A stretch of DNA of 43,326 nt from an uncultured Gilliamella sp. (GCA_945291235.1 CALYQY010000006.1:1-43326), one strand, 5' to 3'; positions 1-9,290 are shown, counted from the first letter of the stretch. Notes: a model not told the origin generated them from the letters alone. Translations and numbers: made by a program.

Positions 1-3000
1 CCGGTATTCGCTTCGTCACCACCTAGTGTTTTATTGCGCATAAAGTCAGCTTTGATTTGTTGCCAACGTTTAGTTTGTTCTTTTGTTAACACCCCTCGAA
101 TTTCAGCAAGTTTAAGCAGATTTTCTTCTGCGCCGTTGGTCAGCAGTTGTGCCTCGCCCAAGTAGTGATCTTCAATAATTTGATTGAGTTCTTCATCATT
201 CATTACGGAAGAAACTTTTTCGGCTAATTTGTTCATGTTTCGATAACTACCTTGTAACTTGAACGGCGGTTCTGTTCGATATTTATCGGATTGCGCTGCG
301 CTAATAATGTATTGCTGATTGACTTTAAAGACCACTTCTCGAATTTTCAGTAAATGACGCAGTACGGCTACAATTTCGCTAATTTCCGCTTGGCTATAGG
401 CATAGCTAAGTTCGTTGGTGTTAAGCGGTTTTCCTTGCGCATGGTCGATAAACTGATATAGGTCATTAAGATCACGTAGTGCCAATGGCGATAATATTGG
501 ATTTGATGTTAAGCAGTTTTCAATGTAACTTGATGCAAACACTTCATCCATGCCACCTAAAACTTCACCTAAGTTATAAATATCTGCACGGTTGGCTAAC
601 ATGTCAGGGATTTTGAAAACCTCACCCGATTCGGTATAAGGGTTGCCAGACATAATGACACAGAATTTTTTACCCCGAAGGTCATAGGTTTTGGTTTTTT
701 CTTTCCATACCCCTTCAATACGACGAGAACCATCACATAACGAAATAAATTTTTGTAAAAATTCTGGGTTAGTGTGTTGAATATCGTCAATATAAAGCAT
801 GACGTTATTACCCATTTCGAGCGCTAAATTGAGTTTTTCAAGTTCTTGTCGTGCGGTGGCATTTGGCGCTTGCTGTGGATCGAATGATAATACGCTGTGT
901 CCTAGTGCCGGGCCGTTAATTTTCATAAATATTAAGCCAAGTCGATTAGCCACATATTCCATTAAGGTTGTTTTACCGTAACCTGGTGGCGAGATAAGTA
1001 GTAATAACCCCATTAAGTCAGTACGGCGACTTTCACCGACAGTGCCCATTTGTTTTGCTAAATTGTCCCCAATGATTGGTAAATAAACTTGGTTGATTAG
1101 TTTATTACGCACAAATGAACTGAGTGGTTTAGCTTTGAACTCTTCAAGATGTAATTGCTCACGTTGTTCATCCAGCACTTCTTGACGCAGGCTTTGGTAA
1201 TGTTGGAATTGCGGTATAACGACACGTGATTGTTTACGCATGCGACTAAAGAAGTCATCAAGATTGATTTGTAACACCCCTTGTGTAATTGAAGGGTGTT
1301 CACCTAATAAATCATTGACGGTGATATCCAGTTCAATTTCGCTGATTGCTAAAGTGATGTTACTTTCTTTATCCAACATGCATAGTAAAGTGGCTTCGGC
1401 GATGTATTCACTCAATTTTTGATATTGGGGTAGGGTACAAAGCCCTTTAAACCAACTTTCAATAAGATTCCAACGGTCAGCCAGTCGTTTTTTGAGATTT
1501 AATTGCGATTGGTTAAAATCACTCCACATGTGCGATTCTTCTAATCGTGTATTTAATCCTTCATATAAAAAATGGCTATATTTACTTAAAGTAAATTGTT
1601 GCGGTATTTCAGCTAAGACATAGCTTAAGTATTCGCTTGCCTGTTTAATATGGTAAGGTTCATGTTCGATAGGCTGTTTTTGTAAAAATTGAGTAAGTTC
1701 AACCGATATTTCGTGTTGTAGATTTTTTAATCCTTCTTCATGTCCGAATAATGCTTGTATATCCTTACACGTTTTGGCACGTTCTGGCCATAATCTGACA
1801 ATATCATTTTTTTGATTGTGATACCAAAATAGTATCGCTAAGCTACGTGCTAGAGGATTGTATCTGAGTAGTTTGGCGGCTTCACCAAGTGGAACAATTT
1901 TCGATAATATTTTTACCGCATCGTGATCATGTATCCCTTTTTCATAACCTTCTCGATAGCGTAAGGCAGCGTAGTCACGTACCGTTTTATTTAGAATTTC
2001 GGGTTGATTAAGTTGGCTGATTAAATCTTCATAACTTAAATTATGTTCTTTTTTTAATGCCGAGTTGATGATCGAATAGGCAAGATACTCTGCTCGATAG
2101 ACAGTAGGGGATTCAGATTCAAGCGAGATAGTCCAAAAAGGTTGATAACTTTCTAATTTTGGATGGACTATTTTTTCTTGGTAATCGGTACCTGTTAATT
2201 GTAAGTAAAGATGATGTTCTTTGGGTACAATGGTAAGGTCAAGTTCTTGTGTATTGACGCTAAATTTATGTCTTGGCCCTAATTTAATGACATTTCCACC
2301 CGATTCAAAGATTTCGGATTTGTCACGTAAAGAACGTATTGCTTGATCTCTGGCACTTTTGAAGCGTGATTCAATATCATCAGCTTTGACATTATCAAAA
2401 AGCGCACGTAATTTTTCGACTATTTCACGAATTTTCAGCGCTAAAGGATCGGCAACAAAAAAGGCATTGAGTTCGTTTTGATCTGAAAATTTAGCGGTTC
2501 GTCTTGGAATACTGTCTAAAATTCTATCAGCAGCAGTGAGTAGCGATTCCGTTCGTCTTGTTCGATCTTCCAGTAGCGCTTGTTTGTGCGTTTCGAATGA
2601 TTCTAAGATTTCTTCACGTTTTGCCAGTATGTCATTTAAAAACTCTTCACTATCGCTAAACTGATTTTCCAGTTCTTCAAGTTGAACTAATAGCCTTGAT
2701 AGTTCATCGTCACATTTTTCTGGCGTGGTGGCTAAGCTTAATGCACTGGCAATACTTTGACTAAATAGTTTGAATTGCGCACCAAATTGCGCCACCATTT
2801 CAACACTGGATAGATTTTTCCGTTTTTGGTTAATGCGTGCTTTGGTTTGATTGAGTTTGGCATAAACTTCGGCGATCGATTCAATGATTTTGGTTTGTAG
2901 TGTTACGTCATCAAATTTTAATGATGCCATTAATTGCGAAAGCATATCTAAGTTTTCAGACATTTGGTCAGTGGTTTTTATCGGTTCGATAAGTTTGGCG

Positions 3001-4883
3001 ACTGTGTCTGCTTTAGTAAGATATTTTTCAATTTCATCTATTTGGGCGATAAACGGTTCAAGGGCTTTGTCACTGCCTAAAAATTCGGCTGTCGCTAAAG
3101 ATACGATAGATTGGCGTTCTTTTAAGGCTTTTTCCATTATGTCGATCTGATTCAAATCAATATAACGGTAGGTTCTTAATGTCACTAAACTACCTAGCTG
3201 CATTTTAATTGCATTTAGTGCATCTACGTATTGTTGTGTTTCTTGCCAGCTATCGGGATAGAGTTTAGCCAATAAGTCTTGTTGGTTTGAAATCGCTTCA
3301 CGCATGGCGCTTTCAGATTGTCGGCGTATGCTTTCCACTTTTTCATATTCATCTATCACTAATTCACTCGTTTGTATAATGTTACGTAGTACAGGCGTAA
3401 AAGATAGATTTTTCTCGTCGTTGAGCCAAAAATAGCTGTCAAATAACCGTTTTGTGTCTTCACTTAGTTTGCTGTATAGTTGGGATGAAACCGATTGGTT
3501 ATCAATTTCACGTGCAATAAAGTAAAGATCTGAAATCCCTCTGACCAGTTCTGCATTACCAATCTTGCCTAAAAAACTGTTGTTAGTTGGTTGTGTTGCT
3601 GCAAATTCGTCACTATAAAAGGGGGTTTGCCAAATTTGCATTGGATGAACACGAGTCGGGTCGTTATTTTCACCTTCAAATACCACCATTCGACCGTCTT
3701 CAAACACTGCATAACCATGACCTAAAATTGGATTATCAAGTTTTCGTTCGATCATATTGTAGTTGAACAATGCTAAGCGACCTGAACTTGGTTCATAAAA
3801 TATGTAGAGAACATCTTCCCCATTAGGTGAACGTCTGATACGTCTAAATCTCATACCCGACATGGATTGATCGAAAGTTTTATATTCCCCATTTTGTAGA
3901 TAATATCCACCAGGAAAGATTACACCATGATCTTCTGGTAGCTGAATACAGGCTTGTCCAATAAAATCGATACGTTGGGCTTTTTGAGTGAGGGTGTTAT
4001 AGATTAAATAGCGCCAGTTTTCTTCACGATACGGTAAGACTTTTAGCAAAATTAAGGATCCGACTTTTGCGTATTCAATTTTGGCATCATTAATGGATTG
4101 ATTTTTATCGAGTACTTCTTCACTGTAGATTCCCAGCCCGTCATTGGTGTTGTTTTCACATTTTATGGTTAAGTCACCGCCAATGGTTTCAACAAAAACA
4201 GTATCTAAAATATTTACATGAGGGAATCGTCCATTGACGATATTGTCACGTGTGGTTTCAATCCATTCAAAATCGTAAGCTGGTGGTAGCGCTATATCAC
4301 GTTCACCACGATTATCAATGTAATCAATGGTTTTTTTATCACTCGAAATTGACCAACGAAAAACACGAATGTCACTGACTCGCTCACCAATTTGGAAACT
4401 GGCAAGTAGCTTTCCATCTCGTTCAACTAATTGAAGTAATTGTGCATTTTTATAATAGGTGTAGAGTTCATTAAAATCTTGAACAAAACGATCAATATTT
4501 AAAAAGGTATTGGATAGATCAACGGAATCGGCTTCGTAATTGCCATCTCGTTCTACAAGTTGATAAAGCGAGAATACGTCTTCGATTTTGGTCTCTTTTT
4601 TTAATCCTAGAAAGACGTTGTAACCAAAAAGTAACCAATCACCAAATCGAACTATGTCTCTGGCGATACAGTTATTTTCAGTTCTGATGCGAATACGTCC
4701 GATAATTGACATGTCACTTTTGCCAAATTCGGTCAGTCGTTGTTGATTTAGGGCTTCGGTTTTTTGGTTTAGTTCTTGTCCTAGCGAAGTCAAACGTTTA
4801 CGAAGGATTTCATAAGCACCGCCTTCGGCGACCGCTTTATCGAGTGTTGTTTGTTGTTCGTTTTCTTGTTCTATTTCTGCCAT
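1..4883 (-). CDS. Giant AAA ATPase with DUF3686-type N-terminal region ('DNA repair ATPase' family), 3' end outside window
   Basis: An open frame starts at ATG 4883 (AAGAG about 8 bases upstream) and runs without a stop to base 1, so at least 1,627 residues are present and the C-terminus is missing. The first ~470 residues look beta-rich (many short alternating hydrophobic/aromatic stretches). Residues ~480-800 are charged and heptad-like, suggesting a long coiled coil. An AAA-type ATPase lies near the end: Walker A SPPGYGKTTL (~residue 1,300), Walker B MLYIDDIQ (~1,362) and a sensor-1-like MSGNPYTESG (~1,411). This layout matches the family usually labelled 'DNA repair ATPase' (DUF3686). The DNA-repair label is a database convention and nothing here shows DNA binding. 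It is the last visible gene of the YjfI-PspA-YqiJ-flotillin run, 119 bases after the flotillin stop, so a membrane-remodelling motor acting on PspA or flotillin polymers is an inference. Confidence 0.85.
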   Translation of the reverse strand, partial: MAEIEQENEQQTTLDKAVAEGGAYEILRKRLTSLGQELNQKTEALNQQRLTEFGKSDMSIIGRIRIRTENNCIARDIVRFGDWLLFGYNVFLGLKKETKIEDVFSLYQLVERDGNYEADSVDLSNTFLNIDRFVQDFNELYTYYKNAQLLQLVERDGKLLASFQIGERVSDIRVFRWSISSDKKTIDYIDNRGERDIALPPAYDFEWIETTRDNIVNGRFPHVNILDTVFVETIGGDLTIKCENNTNDGLGIYSEEVLDKNQSINDAKIEYAKVGSLILLKVLPYREENWRYLIYNTLTQKAQRIDFIGQACIQLPEDHGVIFPGGYYLQNGEYKTFDQSMSGMRFRRIRRSPNGEDVLYIFYEPSSGRLALFNYNMIERKLDNPILGHGYAVFEDGRMVVFEGENNDPTRVHPMQIWQTPFYSDEFAATQPTNNSFLGKIGNAELVRGISDLYFIAREIDNQSVSSQLYSKLSEDTKRLFDSYFWLNDEKNLSFTPVLRNIIQTSELVIDEYEKVESIRRQSESAMREAISNQQDLLAKLYPDSWQETQQYVDALNAIKMQLGSLVTLRTYRYIDLNQIDIMEKALKERQSIVSLATAEFLGSDKALEPFIAQIDEIEKYLTKADTVAKLIEPIKTTDQMSENLDMLSQLMASLKFDDVTLQTKIIESIAEVYAKLNQTKARINQKRKNLSSVEMVAQFGAQFKLFSQSIASALSLATTPEKCDDELSRLLVQLEELENQFSDSEEFLNDILAKREEILESFETHKQALLEDRTRRTESLLTAADRILDSIPRRTAKFSDQNELNAFFVADPLALKIREIVEKLRALFDNVKADDIESRFKSARDQAIRSLRDKSEIFESGGNVIKLGPRHKFSVNTQELDLTIVPKEHHLYLQLTGTDYQEKIVHPKLESYQPFWTISLESESPTVYRAEYLAYSIINSALKKEHNLSYEDLISQLNQPEILNKTVRDYAALRYREGYEKGIHDHDAVKILSKIVPLGEAAKLLRYNPLARSLAILFWYHNQKNDIVRLWPERAKTCKDIQALFGHEEGLKNLQHEISVELTQFLQKQPIEHEPYHIKQASEYLSYVLAEIPQQFTLSKYSHFLYEGLNTRLEESHMWSDFNQSQLNLKKRLADRWNLIESWFKGLCTLPQYQKLSEYIAEATLLCMLDKESNITLAISEIELDITVNDLLGEHPSITQGVLQINLDDFFSRMRKQSRVVIPQFQHYQSLRQEVLDEQREQLHLEEFKAKPLSSFVRNKLINQVYLPIIGDNLAKQMGTVGESRRTDLMGLLLLISPPGYGKTTLMEYVANRLGLIFMKINGPALGHSVLSFDPQQAPNATARQELEKLNLALEMGNNVMLYIDDIQHTNPEFLQKFISLCDGSRRIEGVWKEKTKTYDLRGKKFCVIMSGNPYTESGEVFKIPDMLANRADIYNLGEVLGGMDEVFASSYIENCLTSNPILSPLALRDLNDLYQFIDHAQGKPLNTNELSYAYSQAEISEIVAVLRHLLKIREVVFKVNQQYIISAAQSDKYRTEPPFKLQGSYRNMNKLAEKVSSVMNDEELNQIIEDHYLGEAQLLTNGAEENLLKLAEIRGVLTKEQTKRWQQIKADFMRNKTLGGDEANT

Positions 4884-4916
4884 TTTTAACTCTTGATCAT
4901 TATCCAGAAAGGCGAT

Positions 4917-4952
4917 TGTTTTCGGTAGGCTATGATTGCCTTACCGAAAACA
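4917..4952 (-). other. Long hairpin between the flotillin and ATPase genes
   Basis: The arms are 4917-4930 (TGTTTTCGGTAGGC) and 4938-4952 (GCCTTACCGAAAACA). They pair over 14 base pairs with a single bulged T and a 7-base loop. No U-run follows on either strand, so it is not a canonical intrinsic terminator. It may be an attenuator, an RNA-processing site or a 3'-end stabiliser that sets different levels for flotillin and the giant ATPase. Confidence 0.6.
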
Positions 4953-4966
4953 GGTGATAGTGATAA

Positions 4967-4985
4967 TGTTGTTTTAATCATTATC
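4967..4985. promoter_or_regulatory. Possible Fur-like half-site
   Basis: The stretch ends in TAATCATTATC, and 13 of 19 positions fit the classical Fur consensus GATAATGATAATCATTATC, but only the right half is good. It lies between the flotillin stop and the hairpin before the ATPase gene. A/T-rich DNA produces such matches by chance, so this is weak. Confidence 0.2.
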
Positions 4986-5002
4986 AATAATGTGCAGTTG
5001 GG

Positions 5003-7114
5003 TTAGCTGTCACTTTCTTTTTTGCTATCCGATGGTAAAAATTGTTTAGCTAATGCTTTTAAATCAGTATTTTTTAATGTGTCTTTGATATCAATGTCTT
5101 TATTTCCGGATAGGCGTGATAAGACTGATTGTAGAGCAGATTGCAGAACAGGGCTTTGGTTAACTGTTCCTTCAATTGCTTTACCTACGCTAATGGCTTT
5201 AGAGAAGCTGTTAAAGAAGTTGTCATTACCGCCAACAATTTCAATATTTGCTTTACTAAATGCAGCTGCAAGTACGTCTGCTTGTTCTTTAGCGATTTCT
5301 TTATTCGCTGCAATTGCTGCCATTGCTTGTTCAAAGCCTTTTTCGAGTGCCAAGCGGAACTCTTCGTGATTTTTAGATTGTTCACTCATGGTGCCCATTG
5401 CTTGGAATTTTTCAATTAAACCATTTGCTTCAGCAGTTAGGCGTTCACGTATGATCAGTGCTTCAGCCAGACCTTGTTCTTTCATTGCAGCGGCTTTAGC
5501 AAAACCAATGCGTTCATCACCACGTGCTTGAGCTGATAGTTTTTCTTCCAGTATTTTCGCTTCAGTCAGACCTTGTTTTTCAGTTGCTGTCGCTTTCGCT
5601 TCAATGACTTTTGCTTCAGATAATCCTTTTTCTTGATTTCCTCTTGCTTCTGCTAATAAGGTTTCAGCGGTAATGTTGGCTTTGACTAATCCTTCTTTTT
5701 CTTCCGCTTCGGCACGTGCTTTACGTACTTTTGCTTCAGCAAGTCCAATTGCTGCTTCTTCTGCTTCAATACCTTGAGCAAGTTGTTTTTTCGCTTCGGC
5801 TTGTTTTGCAGCAGCTTCAAGTTCGGCTTGTGCCATGGTGCTAAGTTCGACCGCACGATGTTTCGATGCTTGTTCATCCGCTTCGGCTTGTTTAACTTGT
5901 TTGACTAATTCTTGCTCTGCTCGTGCTTCGGCTTCGATAATTGTTGTTTGTTTTTCTCGATCCGCTTTGGATACTTCACGCACTTCTTTGATGTTTTCTT
6001 CTTCAATCGCAACGGTTTTTTCAACGGCAACACGTTCACGAATCACATTGGCAATATGTTTCTTTTCTTCTTCAAGAACTTTATCTTTTTCGATTCGTTG
6101 TAATTCAACTTCACGTTCACGAGCGACGATTTCAAGTGAGCGAGCACGTTCAACACGTTCTTCTTCAATGGCAATTGCACGTAGGCGGTTTTGTTGTGCA
6201 ACTTCTACTTCACGTAGACGATTTTCTTCACGAACTTCGATTTCTTGTTGCGATTGAATTCTTGCTTGTTCAGCTTTTAATCGCTCTTCTTCTTGAACTT
6301 TTAATGTTTCAGCTTGTTCACGTGCTCGAATCGTTTCAATTTCACGTTTTTGACGGGCTTCTGCATCGGCTTGTTGACGCTCAAGTTCTAATTTAGCTTC
6401 AATCGTTTCTGTGTCTTTTTTCTTTAAAGCTAATTCAAGATCTCTTTCCCGTTTGTTGGTTTCATCTTTATGAATAGCGGTGATAGCCGTGATTTTGTTA
6501 ATCCCTTCCGCATCGAATATATTATCGGGATCGAGTGATTTAATTGGTGTTTGTTCTAAGTAATCGATAGCGACATCTTCTAACGCATAACCGTTAAGAT
6601 CTTTTCCAATCACATCAATGATTCGTTCACGGAAATTCATCCGATCTTCAAAGAGTTTGGCGAGTTCGAATTGTTTACCAACTGTTTTCAACGCTTCCGA
6701 AAATTTAGCACTAAATAGGGTGCTGACCGCTTTTTGATCTGACGCACGATCAACGCCGATCGATTTTGCCACTTTTAACACATCTTCAGTGGTTTCATTA
6801 ACACGTAAATAAAAGGCTACACAAATATCTGCACGTAGATTATCTTTACAGATTAATCCGTCTTTGCCTCGACGTTCTACATCAAAAGTAATCAATGATA
6901 TTTTCATAAATTCTTTTTTGTAGATTACAGGATAGACTAACGCGCCAGTAAAGTGTACCTTCGGTCTTGACGTCATATCGTTAACAATAAGTGCAGTACC
7001 TTGCGGCACTTTTATATAAAATGCTTTAAATAATAAGAAAAATCCAACAATAACAAGGAATATAATTCCGATTGTTAACAAGAAAAATATGACTGTATCT
7101 TGATTGATTGACAT
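5003..7114 (-). CDS. Flotillin/Band-7 (SPFH) protein, YqiK-like, unusually long
   Basis: The protein has 703 residues, against about 550 for E. coli YqiK. One N-terminal membrane segment (~8-30) is followed by an SPFH/Band-7 domain (~31-230). A very long E/A/K/R/Q-rich helical region (~220-600) precedes a short tail (~600-703). In residues ~440-600 a G-L-x-E-A motif (EGLVKA, KGLSEA, QGLTEA, IGFAKA, QGLAEA) recurs at 22, 18, 22 and 11 residues. These are hendecad-type spacings, typical of near-straight or right-handed helical bundles such as flotillin and vault cages. Flotillins form membrane microdomain scaffolds, probably ring- or cage-shaped oligomers. The gene starts 30 bases after the YqiJ-type gene, a pairing also seen as yqiJ-yqiK in E. 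coli. A scaffold role for the PspA and ATPase partners is inference. Confidence 0.9.
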   Translation of the reverse strand: MSINQDTVIFFLLTIGIIFLVIVGFFLLFKAFYIKVPQGTALIVNDMTSRPKVHFTGALVYPVIYKKEFMKISLITFDVERRGKDGLICKDNLRADICVAFYLRVNETTEDVLKVAKSIGVDRASDQKAVSTLFSAKFSEALKTVGKQFELAKLFEDRMNFRERIIDVIGKDLNGYALEDVAIDYLEQTPIKSLDPDNIFDAEGINKITAITAIHKDETNKRERDLELALKKKDTETIEAKLELERQQADAEARQKREIETIRAREQAETLKVQEEERLKAEQARIQSQQEIEVREENRLREVEVAQQNRLRAIAIEEERVERARSLEIVAREREVELQRIEKDKVLEEEKKHIANVIRERVAVEKTVAIEEENIKEVREVSKADREKQTTIIEAEARAEQELVKQVKQAEADEQASKHRAVELSTMAQAELEAAAKQAEAKKQLAQGIEAEEAAIGLAEAKVRKARAEAEEKEGLVKANITAETLLAEARGNQEKGLSEAKVIEAKATATEKQGLTEAKILEEKLSAQARGDERIGFAKAAAMKEQGLAEALIIRERLTAEANGLIEKFQAMGTMSEQSKNHEEFRLALEKGFEQAMAAIAANKEIAKEQADVLAAAFSKANIEIVGGNDNFFNSFSKAISVGKAIEGTVNQSPVLQSALQSVLSRLSGNKDIDIKDTLKNTDLKALAKQFLPSDSKKESDS

Positions 7115-7144
7115 GATTTGTTTTTCTCCAAAAAAATAATTTTG

Positions 7145-7798
7145 TTATCCATTAAACTCGTCGAGGCTAATAATTTCATAGCTATTATTTGTTTTATCAT
7201 AGCTTAGCAAAATGGCTTTATCGCCACGTTTGAATTGATATGATTCGTTACATCTAACTTGTAAGATTAGACCTGCTCCACCGTCTTCATACGTTGCTTC
7301 ACCTTTGGTTTCGCTGACAGTACTGGAACGGATTTCAACAGTTTGACCTAATAATGATTTATGACTATTGGCTGTATTGAGTTTGCTAAAAATAGGGCGT
7401 AGAGGTTTTATTGTAAATGCGGTTAAGTACACCGCCGCGATGAAGGCAGTTATGAAAATTATTAATCCTAATAAGTAGTAAATTAGCGCATAATGACTAA
7501 TTGGTATCATGAAAAAACGAAAAGAAAAATAGCAGATTGACCATCCAAATAAAGAGATTAGGGTAATGACTAATGTCATGGGGACTTCGTTGAATCCTAA
7601 CTTCATGAGTAAACCGCTAAATCCTGAAGCTGGATTATCAGTTGATAATTGTTTGACATCTATATCAAAATCAATGTCTAAGCAATCAACCGTTAAAACG
7701 CCAATTGATGCAACCAACCAATACAGTACGCAAATCGTGACTAATCCACTAAAAATGACGACTGGAAAAGAAAAAAAGATTCCCCAGAAAAGATCCAT
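7145..7798 (-). CDS. YqiJ/NfeD-type inner-membrane protein with C-terminal OB-fold
   Basis: The protein has 217 residues. Hydrophobic segments at about 7-29, 73-92 and 103-125 suggest three membrane passes. The C-terminal ~75 residues (LGQTVEIRSS, GGAGLILQVRC, FKRGDKAILL) are a beta-rich OB-fold typical of NfeD/YqiJ proteins. Such proteins are classical partners of SPFH/flotillin proteins, which fits the flotillin gene directly downstream. AAGGAAATATA precedes the ATG. It lies 73 bases after the PspA-like gene and is probably cotranscribed. The exact family could be YqiJ (DUF1449) or general NfeD; overall similarity to E. coli YqiJ looks limited. Confidence 0.75.
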   Translation of the reverse strand: MDLFWGIFFSFPVVIFSGLVTICVLYWLVASIGVLTVDCLDIDFDIDVKQLSTDNPASGFSGLLMKLGFNEVPMTLVITLISLFGWSICYFSFRFFMIPISHYALIYYLLGLIIFITAFIAAVYLTAFTIKPLRPIFSKLNTANSHKSLLGQTVEIRSSTVSETKGEATYEDGGAGLILQVRCNESYQFKRGDKAILLSYDKTNNSYEIISLDEFNG

Positions 7799-7871
7799 TA
7801 TATTTCCTTAAATTTCATTCTTCCAAATAGCGATATTTATAATTTTTAAGTTTAAAAAATAAATAACTATT

Positions 7872-8564
7872 TTAGTTTGTTTGTTTTTCTTTTAATCTGG
7901 CTAAAATTGCCATCGCGCTTTGATTGCCTGTTTTAATTCCTGCTGCTTCGAGCTTGTTATCAAGTGAACTTTCATTTTCTGCTGTTGCCAGTTCATTTTT
8001 TGCTTCAATAATGGCAGCATTTTTTTCCTGACGTTTTTTGATACGTTCTAAAGAATCTAACGCCGTTTGTAATTTAGCGGTCGAACTTCCATAACGTTGA
8101 GCAATCGCAGTTTGAGCTTTTTGCACGCTTTCGGTCGCTTTGACAATATCAACTTGTTGTTTTAAATTGCGAATGTTAATTTCAGTTTGTGAAATGGTTT
8201 GACGCAAGTTTTTTACACTGTCAGAAAAATAGATCACTTGTTTTTGGTAGTTATCATGTTCGTTTTCAAGTGTCACTAATTTTTCAGCAATTTCTAATGC
8301 AAGTTCTTCATTATTTGAATCTAATGCTTTTACTGCGTAGCCTTCATATTCAGTAATTTGAGTTTTAACTCTTTTTGCTTCTTTTTCCGCTATTTTTTGT
8401 TGAGCAAGAACGTTGGCAAGCGACTCTTTCGCTTGTTTAAGTTCTGCATCGGCGTCTCGGATTTCTTGATCCAATATGCGCAAAGCTTGGGTATCGATAA
8501 TGGATTCACCGGCTTCGTTAATACCGCCTCGTAGTGCCGTAATCAGTTTTTTGAAAATGGTCAT
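7872..8564 (-). CDS. yjfJ: PspA/IM30 (ESCRT-III-like) protein, YjfJ family
   Basis: The protein has 230 residues, nearly all predicted helical coiled coil and without membrane segments. It aligns by eye with E. coli YjfJ (232 residues): N-terminal MTIFKKLITALRGG, the E-S-I-D-T-Q-A-R-x-L-D-Q-E-I-R-D-A stretch, central IVKATESVQKAQ, and a C-terminal DNKLEAAGI...ILARLKEKQ. PspA/IM30 proteins are structural relatives of ESCRT-III. They bind stressed inner membrane and polymerise into rods or rings. The start has an AGGAGATTAA-type ribosome site. It is second in the cluster, 36 bases after yjfI, as in the E. coli yjfI-yjfJ pair. No pspF, pspB or pspC lies nearby, so control differs from the classical Psp system. 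Confidence 0.9.
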   Translation of the reverse strand: MTIFKKLITALRGGINEAGESIIDTQALRILDQEIRDADAELKQAKESLANVLAQQKIAEKEAKRVKTQITEYEGYAVKALDSNNEELALEIAEKLVTLENEHDNYQKQVIYFSDSVKNLRQTISQTEINIRNLKQQVDIVKATESVQKAQTAIAQRYGSSTAKLQTALDSLERIKKRQEKNAAIIEAKNELATAENESSLDNKLEAAGIKTGNQSAMAILARLKEKQTN

Positions 8565-8600
8565 TGTTTAATCTCCTTATTGTTGATATTTATTCTGTAG

Positions 8601-9239
8601 TTAAATATTAAAGTAATGTTCGTAAGCTTCGGTCGCTTTGATCACATTATCGGATAAGGTTTCTAATTCATAAATGACATTACTTAGTATCGATGTCGCA
8701 CTAAGCGCACCATACATAATATAGTTAACTGAGCCATCTCCCGTTTTTTCAATCGCAATGGTTGATAATGGGAAAAGTTTACGAGTGCATAAAATTTCTT
8801 CGTTAAATTGGGATTGTTGTTTAATTATATTAACAGGCCAAAGTAGCGCTTCAACAATAATTTGTTGATTTGATACACTTAAAAATAGTGGTAAGTCACC
8901 ATATTCATGCATGATAATATGCAAACAAGCATCAACACCATCAATGATTTCGATACTTGCAGAACCTTGTTTAACTAATTCAGAATTGTTTAATTCATCA
9001 TAAAGATCTGTAATTAACCAAACTTTATTATTTTTCATTTCGTTATATTCCTGTTTATCATTAAAACGCTGGTTGTTTATTACCAAAGGTTGTCGAAATT
9101 GCTTTTCAATGTCGAGTAACCTTGAAGTATTTTCTGGCAAAATCCAAACTTCTTTTTTGATTAAGCCCTGATCACGCAGACGTTGTCGATACTGCTGCTG
9201 ATAAAAAGCCGAGCTTTTTGTCTCTTTCATTTTTTTCAT
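8601..9239 (-). CDS. yjfI: DUF2170 protein, YjfI family
   Basis: The protein has 212 residues. A basic N-terminal stretch (~residues 10-40: YRQRLRDQGLIKKEVWILPE) resembles a short DNA- or nucleic-acid-binding segment. A globular DUF2170 domain follows, with GSASIEIIDGVDACLHI, LPLFLSVSNQQIIVEALLWP and a C-terminal SATSILSNVIYELE helix. No enzyme motif or membrane segment is visible. YjfI precedes YjfJ in E. coli and here. Its function is not established; an accessory or regulatory role for the PspA-like partner is an inference. No good Shine-Dalgarno precedes the ATG at 9239 or the in-frame ATG three codons later, so the start is not certain. Confidence 0.8.
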   Translation of the reverse strand: MKKMKETKSSAFYQQQYRQRLRDQGLIKKEVWILPENTSRLLDIEKQFRQPLVINNQRFNDKQEYNEMKNNKVWLITDLYDELNNSELVKQGSASIEIIDGVDACLHIIMHEYGDLPLFLSVSNQQIIVEALLWPVNIIKQQSQFNEEILCTRKLFPLSTIAIEKTGDGSVNYIMYGALSATSILSNVIYELETLSDNVIKATEAYEHYFNI

Positions 9240-9290
9240 AAAAATTAGTTAAGATTTTGTTAGTGTTTAATGTGAACAATATTATCATAA

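Noticed and set aside
5686..6396. Several ORFs on both strands inside the flotillin gene
   Set aside because: Low-complexity, repetitive coding DNA keeps other frames open; none has family features or a ribosome site.
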